64,000 bases of DNA from positions 52,924,001 through 52,988,000 of the forward strand of contig CM070903.1 in the NCBI GenBank assembly GCA_036417435.1. Reading direction: 5' to 3'. Source of the stretch: Inia geoffrensis. Lineage: Eukaryota; Chordata; Mammalia; Artiodactyla; Iniidae. The notes below the pieces were generated by a model, which was given only the letters and a program-made list of their open reading frames with translations, was not told the DNA's origin and made no database searches. The translations under genes and the position numbers were made by a program. Shown piece after piece: positions 11,859 to 23,072 of the stretch; the stretch's first letter is position 1; each line of letters starts with the position of its first letter.

Positions 11859-13473
11859 AAAAAGAATTTTGAATAAATGAACTTTGTCAATCATTTCCTT
11901 ATGTCACCTGTTGAGGAAATAACCTTATCCTGAAGACATAGAGATGTTCTCTAGTACTAGGTTATAAAAGTCATTTTAGTCTCCAGTCTACCTGAAATTG
12001 ATTTTTGTGTATGAAATGATGTAGACTTTCTAAAACATAAATTTTATAATTTTACTACAGATCATTTATTGATGTGACTACCCTTCCCCCTCCTAATAAA
12101 GAGGTGTCTAAAATTTATAGGTCTACATCTAAAATCAGTATTGTCTTATGTTCCACTGTTTGTCTAATCCAGAGCCAGTGCCACACTGGCTATATAATTG
12201 TACCTTTAAAACAAGTCTTGAAATCTGGTTCAGCAAGTTCTACCTCCTGTTTATTTTCCTATAAGAATATCTTGCTTATTTTTAGAATTTTTGTATAAAT
12301 TTTAGCATTAGTTTGAACAGTTCTACAGACATGTATACAGACTCACATGCACATTCACATGCACAAAGCAATTAGGATTTATTTGAAACTATAGATCAAG
12401 TTCAGAATAACTGACTTCCTCATAGGACTGATGCCTCAAATCTATAAATATTGTATATCTCTCCAATTGGTTTTTTGTTTCATTATTCTCTATTATGTTA
12501 TAGAAACATAATAAAATAATTAATTTTTCCATATAAAGACCTTGAATATCTTTGGTTAGGATAGTTTATAGGTGTGTCATATTTTATGCTGTTAGGTGAC
12601 ATATTTATATTTTATTTTCTGTTTACTTCTGCTCATAGAAATATACTAGTTGAGTTTTGTATATTGACTTAGTATCCAGCAGCCTTGTAAAACTATTATT
12701 AATTCTAATAATGTATCCATATATTCTTCTATATTTTCTATACACACAATCATATTGTTTAAGTTTTCTCAAAATTTTTACCTTTCTAATACTTATAACT
12801 TTAATCTCACTGATATATCCTGATATATAATTACTGATATATTTGGGTTTAAACCTACTGTATTATAATTTCCTTTCAATTTGTCCTACCTTCATTTATT
12901 TCTCTTTCTTTCCTTCCTTGTATTCCTGGGTGCTTTCTCTTTCTTGTTAAAGAAATCTTTGCCTAACTCAATATTACAAATATTTTTCTATGTTTTCTAC
13001 TAGAAGTTTTTAAATTCTTACCTTTAAGATTTCATTTTGAGTTAATATTTATTCTTGAGTCATTCTTAATTTATATCTTTCCAGAAATTTATGTTTAATA
13101 TGTGTTTTAAAATTTATTAGCATAAAGTTGCTCATAATATTTTCTTATCATTTTAAGGTTTGAAGCAATTATAGTGATATCCCTCTTTCTTCCCTAGTAT
13201 TAGTAATTTGTGTCTTCTCTCTCTCTCTCTTTTTAATCAATTTGGCTAGAGGCTTATGAATTATATTGATTTTTTAAAGAACCAGAATTTGATTTCATTG
13301 GTTTTCCCCTATGGTTTTCTTTTTTCTATTTCATTGATTTCTGCTTTTTTGTTGTTATTTATTTTAATCTGTTCATTTTGGGTTTCACTTGCTATTTTGT
13401 TTCCAGTTTCTTAAGGCAGAAGATTAAATCACTGATTTGAGATTGTTCCTTCTATCAATGGCATTTAAAAGCA

Positions 13474-14260
13474 AAAAAACTATGAACAATGAATTCTGGA
13501 GAGAGTGTGGAGAAAAGGGAGCCTCCTACACTGTTGGTGTGAATGTAAATTGGTGTAGCCACTATGGAAAATGATATGGATGTTCCTAAAAAAACTAAAA
13601 ATAGAGCTATGATATGATCTAGCAATCCCACTCCTGGGCATATATTGAGAGAAAATCAAAATTTGAAAAGATTCATGCACCTCAATGTTCATTGCAGCAC
13701 TATTTACAATAGCCAGGACATGGAAGCAACCTAAATGTCCATTAACAGATGAATGGATAAAGAAGATGTGGTACCTATGTACAATGGAGTACTACTCAGC
13801 CATAAAAACAAATGAAATAATGCCATTTGCAGCAACATGAATGGACCTAGAGATCGTCATACCGAGTGAAGTAAATCAGACAGAGAAGGACAAATATTGT
13901 ATGATATCGCTTATATGTGGAATTTTAAAAAATGGTACAAATGAACTTATTTACAAAACAGAATAGAGTGACAGATGTAGAAAACAAACTTATGGTCACC
14001 AGGGGGGAAAGCAGGGGAGGGATAAATTGGGAGATTGGGATTTATACATACACACTACTATATATAAAATAGATAACTAATAAGGACCTACTGAGCACAG
14101 GGAACTCTACTTAATACTCTGTAATGACCTATATATATGGGAAGAGAATCTAAAAAAGAGTGGATATATGTATATGTATAACTGATTCACTTTGCTGTAC
14201 AGCAGAAACTAACACAATATTATAAATAAACTATACTCCAATAAAAATTAATTAAAAAAA
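13474..14260 (+). mobile_element. L1 3' end, 5'-truncated, inside the old L1M
   Basis: This copy holds the last part of ORF2 (from the 'aattctggagagagtgtgg' region) and the whole 3' UTR, ending in 'ccaataaaaattaatt' and an A-rich tail. The short repeat taaaagca occurs at 13466-13473 and 14261-14268 and is the likely TSD. The orientation is opposite to the host L1M. ORF2 remnants are frameshifted. Confidence 0.9.
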
Positions 14261-14584
14261 TAAAAGCATTAACTTCTTTCAAAGCACTGCTTTATCTCTA
14301 TCCCACAAATTTGGACACTGCATTTTCATTATTATTCATATCACAGTATTCTAATTTATACTTTCTCCTTCTGATCTTTCTAAATCTAAATTATGATTTC
14401 TTTGTTGACTCTATAAAGTATATGGTTAGTTTCCCAATGTTTGCCATTTTTATTTTTATCTTCTTATTACTGTTTCAGTTAATTTCCATTGTTGTGGTAA
14501 GTAAAAATTGTCTGTATAATTTCAAACTTTAGAAAAGCATTGTGTTACTTCCCTGATGGTGCAGTTGTTAAGAATCCACCTGCC

Positions 14585-15537
14585 CAGAAGATCTAAATAG
14601 ACATTTCTCTAAAGAAGACATACAGATTGCCAACAAACACATGAAAGGATGCTCAACATCACTAATCATTAGAGGAATGCAAATCAAAACTACAATGAGG
14701 TATTACCTCACATTGGTCAGAATGACCATCGTCAAAAAATCTACAAACAATAAATGCTGGAGAGGGTGTGGAGAAAAGAGAACCTTCTTGCACTGTTGTT
14801 GGGAATGTAAATCGATACAGTCACTATGGAGAACAGTATGGAGGTTCTTTAAAAAACTAAAAATAGAACTACTGTATGACCCAGCAATCCCACTACTGGG
14901 CATATACCCTGAGAAAGCCATAATTCAAAAAGAGTCATGTACCACAAGGTTCACTGCAGCTCTATTTACAATAACCAAGACATGGGAGCAACCTAAGTGC
15001 CCATTGACAGATGAATGGATAAAGAAGATGTGACACATATGTACAATGGAATATTACTCAGCCATAAAAAGAAATGAAACTGAGTTATTTGTAGTGAGGT
15101 GAGTGGACCTAGAGACTGTCATACAGAGTGGAGTAAGTCAGAAAGAGGAAAACAAATACCATATGCTAACACATAAAACAAAAATGCTTCTGAAGAGCCT
15201 AGGGGCAGGACAGGAATAAAGATGCAGACATAGAGAATGGACTTGAGGACATGGGGAGGGGGAAGGGTAAGCTTGGATGAAGTGAGAGAGTGGCATGGAC
15301 ATATATACACTACCAAATTTAAAATGGATAGCTAGTGGGAAGCAGCCACATAGCACAGGGAGATCAGCTTGGTGCTTTGTGTCCACCTAGAGGGGTGGGA
15401 TAGGGAGGGTGGGAGGAAGGAGATATAGGGATATAGGGATATACGTTTATGTATAGCTGATTCACTTTTTTATACAGCAGAAACTAACACACCATTGTAA
15501 AGCAATTATACTCCAATAAAGATGTAAAAAAAAAAAA
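14585..15537 (+). mobile_element. L1 3' end inserted in the older SINE
   Basis: A 5'-truncated L1 holding the end of ORF2 and the 3' UTR with a run of about 14 As. The 15-bp TSD aagaatccacctgcc at 14570-14584 and 15538-15552 is SINE sequence, which proves the order of insertion. The copy is fairly young: one open frame of 130 codons survives. Confidence 0.96.
14641..15033 (+). pseudogene. L1 ORF2 C-terminal fragment
   Basis: An open frame of 130 codons that encodes the cysteine-rich C-terminal part of the L1 ORF2 reverse transcriptase, with CWRGCGEK and the motif [12 protein letters not shown]. It ends at a TGA (15031-15033) where the other copies in this window have a Trp codon after EWIKKM, so it stops early through a nonsense change. 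There is no start or promoter of its own, so it is a dead fragment. Confidence 0.9.
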
Positions 15538-16656
15538 AAGAATCCACCTGCCAATACAGGGGTTACAGGTTTGGTCTCTGGTCAGAGAAGATCCCACCTG
15601 CTGCAGAGCAATGAAGCCCATGCACCACAACTACTGAGCCTGCACTCTAAAGCCTGTGAGCCACAACTACTGAGCCCACATACCACAACTACTGAAGCCC
15701 GCATGCCTAGAGCCCATGCTCCACATCAAGAGAAGCCACTGCAATGAGAAGCCCACACACCACAATGAAGAGTAGCCCCCACTCTCTGCAACTAGAGAAA
15801 GCCCGTGCACAGCAACAAAGACCCAATGCAGCCATTAATTAATTAACTAATTTTTTTTAAAGCATTGTGATAAGTTGATACATGTTGTATCTTGGGTAAC
15901 ATATAATGTGCACCTAAAGAAAATGTGTATTTTCTTGTTATATATTGCAGTTTTTACATATAAATATCAATTAAATCACTGGGGTTGATAGTGCTGTTGA
16001 GAATTTCTTAGTATTTCCTGATTTTTTGACTAACTCTTTCAATTACTAAGAGAGCAACTATGATTGTGGAATTGTTTCTTTCTCCTTTTAAATCTGTTAA
16101 AACTTGCTCAATGTATTTTGAAGCTTTGTCATTGAAATTATACACATTTATTGTTGTTATATAGTCTTGTTGTATTGAGCTTTTGTCCTTATAAACTGTT
16201 CCTCCAATGTCTGCTAATAAATTATACTTAAAGTCTATTTTTTCTGGTATTAATGTAGTCTATCCAGCCTTCACAAGATCACTATTTGCCTGATAAATTT
16301 TTCTCATTCATTTATTTCCATCCTGTGTTTTTATATTCAAAATATGTCTCCTGGAGAAAAGATATAATTACATCTTGTTTTTGATTTTTCCCCATTCAGA
16401 TAGTCTTTGTCTTTCAACTGGAGAGTTTAGTTCATTAAAATTTTAATATAATAGAGGTCTACCATTTTACTTTTTGTTTTCTACTTATCTTTTTTTATCC
16501 TGTTTCTCCTTTCCTAACTTTTTACAAGATTACTGAAATATTTTTCAGAATTCTCTTTTACTTTTAATTTTCCTGCTGCAATTTTACTTGTTCTCTTGTG
16601 AATTATTTTCATAGTGGTTGTCATGTAAATATTATATACAGAAGACTATACGTATA

Positions 16657-16791
16657 GAGGGAAAGCAGGGGGTGTGGTGGGATGAATTGAGAGATTGGGA
16701 CTGACATATATACACTAATATGTATAAAATGGAAAACTAATAAGAACCTACTGAATAAAAAATAAATTTAATTTTAAAAAAAGTAAAAAGC
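16657..16791 (+). mobile_element. very short L1 3' UTR insertion
   Basis: Only about 135 bases of L1 3' UTR are present ('gaaagcagggg', 'gagattgggactgacata', 'actaataagaacctactga'), ending A-rich. The flanks aagactatacgtata (16642-16656) and aagaccatacatata (16792-16806) differ at two sites and are a decayed TSD. The host L1M continues on both sides. Confidence 0.8.
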
Positions 16792-17002
16792 AAGACCATA
16801 CATATATATACACATACATATAAAATCTTCAACATAGCCTAATTACTATATGTAAAATTGTAAAATATAAAAATCTTTAAACTTATATACCTATATCTAC
16901 TCCCTCATTTATGTTACAGATTTTATGTAAAACAATTATGTTATAAATCCCATAAGGAAATGTTGTAATTTTATTTTAAGAATTTATAAGTTTTATAACA
17001 AA

Positions 17003-17239
17003 GTTAGCATTAAAAAGGAAAAAATGTTCATTTCTTCATTCTCTAAAGATGTATATTTTCATCTGCTATCATTTCCCCTCATTTTGAGAGGACTTACTTA
17101 GCAGTTCTTACAAGTCTGTTAGCATTAAAAAGGAAAAAATGTTCATTTATCATTTCTTCATTCTCTAAAGATGTATGTTTTCATCTGCTATCATTTCCCC
17201 TCATTTTGAGAGGACTTACTTAGCAGTTCTTACAAGTCT
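17003..17239. repeat. tandem duplication of 115/122 bp
   Basis: Unit 1 (17003-17117) and unit 2 (17118-17239) start with gttagcattaaaaagg and both end ttcttacaagtct. They differ by a 7-base insertion in unit 2 near 17150 and one substitution (tgtatatt versus tgtatgtt). The duplication affects ORF1-region sequence of the old L1M, so it arose after that insertion. High identity suggests it is much younger than the host. Confidence 0.95.
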
Positions 17240-17389
17240 GCTAGTAACAAGATTTTACTTTATTTTATCTGAAAAAAATCATTTAATTTACCTTCATTCT
17301 TGAAATAAATTCTAGCCATATATAGAATTCTAGGTTAACAGATCTTTTTAATTCAACACTCTAAAGATAATTTTCCATTCTTGTTTTTT

Positions 17390-17594
17390 TTTTTTTTTTT
17401 GGTGGTATGCGGGCCTCTCACTGTTGTGGCCTCTCCCGTTGTGTAGCACAGGCTCCGGACGCGCAGGCTCAGCGGCCATGGCTCACGGGCCCAGCCGCTC
17501 CGCAGCATGTGGGATCTTCCCAGACCGGGGCACGAACCCTCATCCCCTGCATCGGCAGGCGGACTCTCAACCACTGCGCCACCAGGGAAGCCCC
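17390..17594 (-). mobile_element. CHR-type SINE inside the old L1M
   Basis: Minus-oriented full-length copy with a T-rich tail at the left. The TSD ccattcttgtttttt lies at 17375-17389 and 17595-17609; the tail and TSD merge in Ts, so the left edge is approximate. It ends in gaagccc plus one extra c. Overlapping frames of about 70-100 codons are SINE translation. Confidence 0.95.
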
Positions 17595-18480
17595 CCATTC
17601 TTGTTTTTTATGGGGGGTGGAGTATAGCCACAATTTGAATCATTGTTCCCCTGCACAAAATACATGTTTTTGTTTTTTGCTGCTGCTTTCAAGATTTGCT
17701 CTTTATATTTTGGCTTCTTAGAGTTTTACTGTGATGTACCTTAGCATGGGATTTTTTTGAATTCATTCTGCTTAAAGTTCATTTAGTTTAGAACCTTATA
17801 TCTACAAGTATCTGATTTTTACCAAATTTGGCAGATTTCAACCATTATTTCTTTAAATATGTTTTCTGTCCCAGTCTCCCTTTTCTCTCTAGTATTTTAA
17901 TTACATATTCATTTAAACATTTGGTATCACCTAACAGGTTCATGAAGCCCTGCTCATTTTCTCAAAATATATTTTTTCTGTCTGTTCTTCTACTTGAAAA
18001 ATATGCAGTGATTCTATATTTCATTTATTTTTCTTTTTTCTCTGTCATGCCCATTTATCTAAGTCCATCCACTGAACTTCTATTTTGGATATTGTGTTTT
18101 TTTAGTTGTAAAATATCCATTTGGTTCATTTTTGTTGTTTCTATTTCTCTACTGGTACATTCATGCATTGGAAGCATGTTTTGTTTTACTTCATTGATGA
18201 TAGTTATAAAAATGTCTTTAAAATTTATGCGTCCTAGTTCAAATGTTTCTTTCATCTCAAGGCCAGAAAAAAATTGATTTTCTTTTCTCTTGAAATTGTG
18301 TTTTGTATTCTTGATTATTCCAATGTCAGACAATTTTGAATTTTATCCTGGACATTATCAATGTTAAATTGTGACGACTCAGGATTTGTTATTTTATTAC
18401 ATTGAGTATCGTCGTTTGTTTTGTTTTAGGAAATAATTTTCTAGGCTGAGCCTGGACTGAAATAATTTGTTTAGTGTGCA

Positions 18481-19540
18481 ACAGCTCTGGGTTTTGTTCT
18501 GATAGTTTTTCTTTAATTGGGCTTCTTTGAGTCTGCTCTGCACATGTATGTTTTGGTGTCAGTCAGATATGTGAAAAGACAGATTTGGGGAATCTTCTCT
18601 CTAGCTCTTTCTCCTCTGGAATCCTATATTCGGCATTCATGGTTTCCTGGCTTTACTCCTCTGATTCTCCAGTGGAAATATGGTAAGTTTTTCAAGAAAT
18701 TCCCCCTACTCCCACCTCCACCACCACTCTTGTACATGTTGTGATTGTGATTATCCCCAGTCTAAAAGTTATAGGGAAGAGAACTTACTTGATACCCCAT
18801 GTGTCAGTTCCTCCAGGTAAATGTGCACTCCCGATCAGAGTCTGCCTGCATTTGTTCATGTGCCCGTGTACGTAGGGCAACAGCTCTGGTCTTATTTCAG
18901 ATTTCTCTCTTTGTCTTACAGGCTTTGTTTTGCTTTTAATTTTTAATCTAGTATAATTTCCCTTCATCTTGAAGGACTTCCTTTAGAATTTCTTACTGAG
19001 CAGGACTGCTGGCAGCAGATTTTCTTTCTTACTTGCAAAGTTCCCTGTTTCTATTTTTCCAAGCCAGTGTGAACCCCCAACCAGAGTCCAACTGCTTCTC
19101 TTCACCTCTGGTACTTTCAGGTTGATTTTGTACTATGCCTAGATTGCTAGTTGTTTCCTCCAGAGGAAGGTCTTCTGGAATGATTCAGTCTGTCATTCCT
19201 GAAAGCACGATGATCATTTTTCATTATTTGGTCCAACTCTCTAGGTGACCTCAGCAAGAATAACTATATAAGTTATAAGGTTTTCCATTTTCATTATCTG
19301 AAGACTTTAAAAAGCAACAAAAACATTGTAATTATGGCTTTCCTACCACAAAATAATGGCTGTTCATTATTTTCTTATTATTTCTACCATAAAATATTTC
19401 TTTGGGTGAACTACTCCATCATATTCTCAGATCTCTTTAGGTCAAAGCTGAATTTATTTTCCAGAAACTATAGAAACTATATGTCAAAGACTGGTTAATC
19501 AAATTTCTCTAATCACCTGACTATATATATTAAGAGATTG
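18481..19540 (-). mobile_element. probable 5' region of an old L1 or HAL1
   Basis: The text has the T-rich, tctgctgg/cagcaggactgctggcagc-like style of antisense L1M or HAL1 5' sequence and joins the ORF1-like part of the old L1M on its left. I cannot pin it to a subfamily, and part of it (about 19260-19540) may be unrelated DNA. Confidence 0.4.
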
Positions 19541-19730
19541 ATAAATAACCCAAACTGAGGTTCATACATATCAACCTATATATATATAGCAGTTTATTTT
19601 CAGCTGATAGTCACTTAAGTTCAAATACACTATAAAAGCACTACATTTTTACTCCCCCACAAGTTTTATGTTTTTGATGCTATATTTTACATTTAAGAAT
19701 GTTTTCATATTCCTTAAATACTATATTTAA

Positions 19731-19734
<4 letters not shown>

Positions 19735-19778
<44 letters not shown>
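19735..19778. repeat. (TA)22 microsatellite
   Basis: An uninterrupted TA run of 44 bases near the left end of the L1 5' portion. It is likely to be length-variable. Confidence 0.95.
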
Positions 19779-19781
<3 letters not shown>

Positions 19782-20307
19782 ATAGGTGTCTTCACTATTT
19801 TTATCTTTTAACCTTCATACTAGCTTTTTAAGTTGCTGTTTCACTGTCTTTACTATACATTTGTCTTCACCAGTGAAAAATTTTTTATTTCATATATTTT
19901 CTTATTTCTGGTTACTGCCTTTTCATTTTTGCTTAAAGAGGACCCTTTAACATTTCTTGTAAGCTAGTTTAGTGGTGATGAACTGCTTTAGCTTTTGCTT
20001 TTCTGGGAAACACTTTATCTCTCCAATTCTGAATAATAACTTTGCTGGGTATAGTATTCTTGGTTGTAAATTTTCCTTTTCAGCAATTTAAATGTACCAT
20101 GCCACTCCCTACTGAACTACAAAGTTTCTGATGAAAAATCACCTGATAGTATTATGGAGTTTCCTTGTATGTGACTATTCATTTTTCTCTTGCTGCCTTT
20201 AAAATTCTCTTTATCTTTAACTTTTACCATTTCAATTTTGATATGTCTTTGTGTGGATTTCTTAGGATCAACTTGCTTGGGATCTCTGTGCTTCCTGGGC
20301 TTCAATA

Positions 20308-20795
20308 GAGTAAGTCCCCTACATACAAACCCTTCAAGTTGTGAACTTTCAAAGATGCAAACGTGGGTTTGCATGTCCAATCACATGTTAGTTCATGTGT
20401 CTGGAGTACGCTGTCACTTATGTGAATCCTCTACAAGTGGTTGTGCTTTTTTATACTTTACTGTACAGTACTGTATAGAGTACAGTAGAAAAGTATCTTT
20501 ATTTCAAGCCCAGAATGTCCAGAAGCAAGAGTAAAAGCAGTGGTGATGTAGCTGGTACTACTGTACTTTTCAAGGTACTGTACTGTTAGATTAAATTTTT
20601 TTTTTTATTTTTTGTGCTTCTTTGTTTTTTATGCATTATTTTTGTGAAAAGTATTATAAACCTATTACAGTACAGTACTATACAGCCAATTGTGTTAGTT
20701 GGGTACCTAGGCTAACTTTGTTGGACTTACAAACAAATTTGACTTATGAACACACTCTCCAAACAGGACTCGTTCATGTGTAGGGGACTTAACTG
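20308..20795. mobile_element. Tigger-like non-autonomous DNA transposon
   Basis: Terminal inverted repeats are visible: gagtaagtcccctacat at the left and its near-complement atgtgtaggggacttaactg at the right. A TA dinucleotide flanks each end (20306-20307 and 20796-20797), the target duplication of the Tc1/mariner superfamily, to which Tigger belongs. At 488 bp it has no transposase. The inside carries palindromic tgtacagtactgta-type motifs. It interrupts an L1, so it moved after that L1 inserted. Confidence 0.85.
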
Positions 20796-20936
20796 TATTT
20801 GTTTTCTTTCCCAGGTTAAGGAAGTTTTCAGCCATTATTTCTTCAAATAAATTTTCTTCCCTTTTCTATCTCTTGTCTCCTTCTGGGACCCATATAATAC
20901 AAATGTTAGTATGCTTGATATTGTCCCAGTTTTGCC

Positions 20937-21257
20937 TTAGACTATTCTTATTTTTCTTTTTTTTCTCTCTCTTTTTTTTTTTTTTTTTTGCTGTTCTGAT
21001 TGGGTGATTTCCACTATTCTGTCTTTCAGATCGCTGACCTGTTCTTCTGTACCATCTAATCTGTTGTTTATTCCTTCTAGTGTGTTTTTCATTTTCTCAG
21101 TTATCATATTCTTCAGCTCTGATTGGTCCTTTCTTATATTTTCTAACTCTTTATTGAAGTTCTCATTGCTTTCCTCTATTCTCTTCCTGAGTTTGGCAAG
21201 TATTATTATGACTATTACTTTGAACTCTTTATCATCAGGTAAATTAATTATTTCCAT
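20937..21257 (-). pseudogene. L1 ORF1 fragment (coiled-coil region)
   Basis: An open frame of 106 codons on the minus strand encodes a Lys/Glu-rich helix with MKNTLEGINNRLDGTEEQ and DLKDRIVEITQ, the end of the L1 ORF1p coiled coil leading into its RNA-binding part. It ends in a lysine-rich stretch that comes from an expanded T run on the plus strand (about 20960-20990), where the frame is lost. In intact L1 this protein is the trimeric RNA chaperone of the retrotransposition particle. Confidence 0.85.
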
Positions 21258-21920
21258 TTCATTCGGGTTTTTTTTCTGGGGTTTTACTTTTTTCTTTTGT
21301 TTAGAATTTATTCCTCTATCTCCTCATTTGGTTTGACACTTTTGTGTTTGTTTCTATTAATTAGGTCAAACAGCTACCTCTCCTGATATTGAAGGCATGG
21401 CTTTGTGTAGGAATGTCTCCCGTGTAGACTACATATGCCAGGCAGCTTTGGCTGGCCAGGTGGAGCTGGAGTGGGTAGAGGCTGGAGGGCTTGGGGCAGG
21501 CTACACCAGGGCCACCTTAGGGAGATGGCTGTGGCTGGTGTGGACCAGGGAACTGGGGTTCACTGGGGCAGGCTTTTCAGGCCAACTAGAGCACCTGGAC
21601 CATGTTATCACTCTTGCTATCAAGTGGAGAAGGAACTCACACACACAAAAATCCACTCTTCAGCACCTCTCACCCCAGAGAGAGTCCTAGTAGTTCTTTG
21701 TCCATTTGGCTAATGATCTAGGGTTAGTAAATGGATTTCCTTTACATGTGGTCTAGGTGCCGTTGAAACCATTGTCTTTTTGCTGTATCCCAGGGTAGGC
21801 AAATCTGCACAGGGGACCTCTGTGATATTCCTCCCTACTGCACATTACCATGTTGGAGGTAGGGGGATGAGGTGAGTTCAGGGTTTTCATATGCTACCAT
21901 CTTGAACCCCCTCTCTCTAG

Positions 21921-22229
21921 CTAATATTTTTTACATGCCATGTTGAATTTTCTTAAAATTTACTTAGAATGTTGTGACATTGTGAATTAAGCATAAAAGT
22001 TGGCAGAGTAGCTGGGAAAGTCAGTGTTGCCATAGGAATGTTAACTCAACCCCACAGCAGACAAAGTTCTGTATATTAAAATGCATATTCTTTTAAAAAG
22101 TGAACCCCAAGTTTAACTTCCTTTTAGAGCTCATCAAGCTGTGGTTTTCACAGAAATTTTCTTATATGTCTCCAATCAAAACAAATAAAACATAAAAACA
22201 GAGGAAAAAACCCATCAAACTAGGAATAG
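21921..22229. other. unassigned DNA between two L1 copies
   Basis: About 300 bases with no repeat or frame that I recognise. Confidence 0.5.
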
Positions 22230-22489
22230 AAAGGAATGTTCCCCAACCTAATAAATGTCATCTATGGAAAACCAACAGCTAACATATTTAATTATAAATA
22301 ACTACACATTCCACTAACACTGGTTTAAGACAAGGATGCCTGCTCTCACCACTTCTATTCAACATTTCAATGGTGGTTCCAGCCAAGGAAATTATTCAAG
22401 AAAAAGAAATAAAAGGCAGATTGCAATAGTAGAAGTAAAATGATCTCTATTTGCAAATTATACAATCTTGTATATAGAAATCCCAAGGA

Positions 22490-22536
<47 letters not shown>

Positions 22537-23072
22537 TAGAACTAATAATGAGATCAGCAAGGTTGAAGAATACAGAATCAACACACAAATTTCAATTATA
22601 TTTCTATATTCTAGGAAGAAGTATTCTGAAAATAAAATTTAAAGAAACAATTTCATTTACAATAGCATCAGAAAAATAAAATTCTTAGGAATAAATTTCA
22701 CAAAAGAAGTACAAAATTATACAAAACTACAACATGGATCAAACTTGAAAACATGCTAAGTGAAAGAATCCTTACACAAAAGGCCACATATAGTATGACT
22801 CCATTTATAAAAAATGTTCTGAACAGGAAATTCCATACAGACAAAATGTAAATTAGTGGTTTCTAACAGCCAGGAACAGGGAAGAGGGGGAGAGTGAGTG
22901 TTAATGGGTACAGGGCTTCTTTTTGAAACTATGAATTTGTTCTGGAATTAGATAGTGGTATTAGATGAACAATATTGTGAATATACTAAAAACCACTGAA
23001 TTACATAATTGAAGAGGGTGAATTTTATGGTATGTAAATTATACTTCAATAAAGCTATTATTTTTTTAAAAG
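22230..23072 (+). mobile_element. L1M fragment: ORF2 piece joined to 3' UTR
   Basis: The left part is ORF2 reverse-transcriptase sequence (the 'agacaaggatgcctgctctcacc' region equals the RQGCPLSPLLFN block). It runs to about 22735 and then jumps to 3' UTR-like sequence ('ccacatatagtatgactcc', 'gaggaaattccatacag'-like, 'gtgaattttatggtatg'), ending with caataaagct near 23055. The jump implies an internal deletion of the rest of ORF2. Confidence 0.8.
22492..22534. repeat. (CA)n microsatellite within L1 ORF2 sequence
   Basis: About 21 uninterrupted CA units inside the ORF2 part of the L1M fragment, between 'atcccaaggaat' and 'attagaactaataatgag'. Confidence 0.95.

Larger units (their letters stand above)
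14545..15858 (+). mobile_element. older long CHR-type SINE, split by an L1
   Basis: The head (ttacttccctgatggtgcag) lies at 14545-14584 and the body resumes at 15538-15858. The body contains repeated 'cacaactactgagccc' units and ends 'aagacccaatgcagcc' with a short attaatta tail. It is longer and more diverged than the nine young CHR copies. Its own TSD, aaagcattgtg, is at 14534-14544 and 15859-15869, so it inserted into the L1M first and was itself hit later. Confidence 0.9.
10690..18480 (-). mobile_element. old L1M LINE, near full length, heavily interrupted
   Basis: Read on the minus strand from right to left, the element runs from ORF1-like sequence (about 17.0-18.4 kb) through the ORF2 endonuclease start (about 15.9-16.6 kb), the ORF2 middle (about 11.9-13.5 kb) and the 3' end (about 10.7-11.6 kb). 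Diagnostic antisense pieces include 'ccaaagtggttacaaag' in the 3' part and 'tatgtctcctggagaaa' opposite the endonuclease motif. It is split by insertions at 11655, 13474, 14545, 16657 and 17390. After removing them about 5 kb remains. All frames are broken. Confidence 0.75.
19541..21920 (-). mobile_element. L1 5' UTR and ORF1 portion, minus strand
   Basis: Its 5' end is clear: plus-strand 'accatcttgaacccc' near 21900 is the reverse of the usual L1 start. The 5' UTR spans roughly 21260-21920, then ORF1 runs leftward. Antisense landmarks 'aagttttcagccattatttc', 'tgggtgatttccactattc' and 'tttaacatttcttgtaag' agree with a middle-aged L1M. A Tigger-like transposon splits it at 20308-20795. ORF2 is absent. 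It is a separate copy from the L1M ending near 18.5 kb, since the ORF1 region occurs twice. Confidence 0.8.

Noticed and set aside
17828..18333. Frames of 149 codons (plus) and 92 codons (minus)
   Set aside because: The region is antisense L1M ORF1. The minus frame is a decayed ORF1-like helix, and the plus frame is a hydrophobic shadow of it.
18785..18967. Minus-strand frame of 60 codons with Lys/Arg-rich start
   Set aside because: Short, no motif, and inside probable L1/HAL1 5' sequence.
19735..19778. Regular repeats that might suggest a CRISPR array or origin
   Set aside because: These are plain microsatellites without spaced unique spacers; the window is mammalian.
21397..21713. Two overlapping frames of 92-97 codons in a GC-richer patch
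   Set aside because: The patch is the antisense 5' UTR of a minus-strand L1, and GC richness lengthens chance frames.
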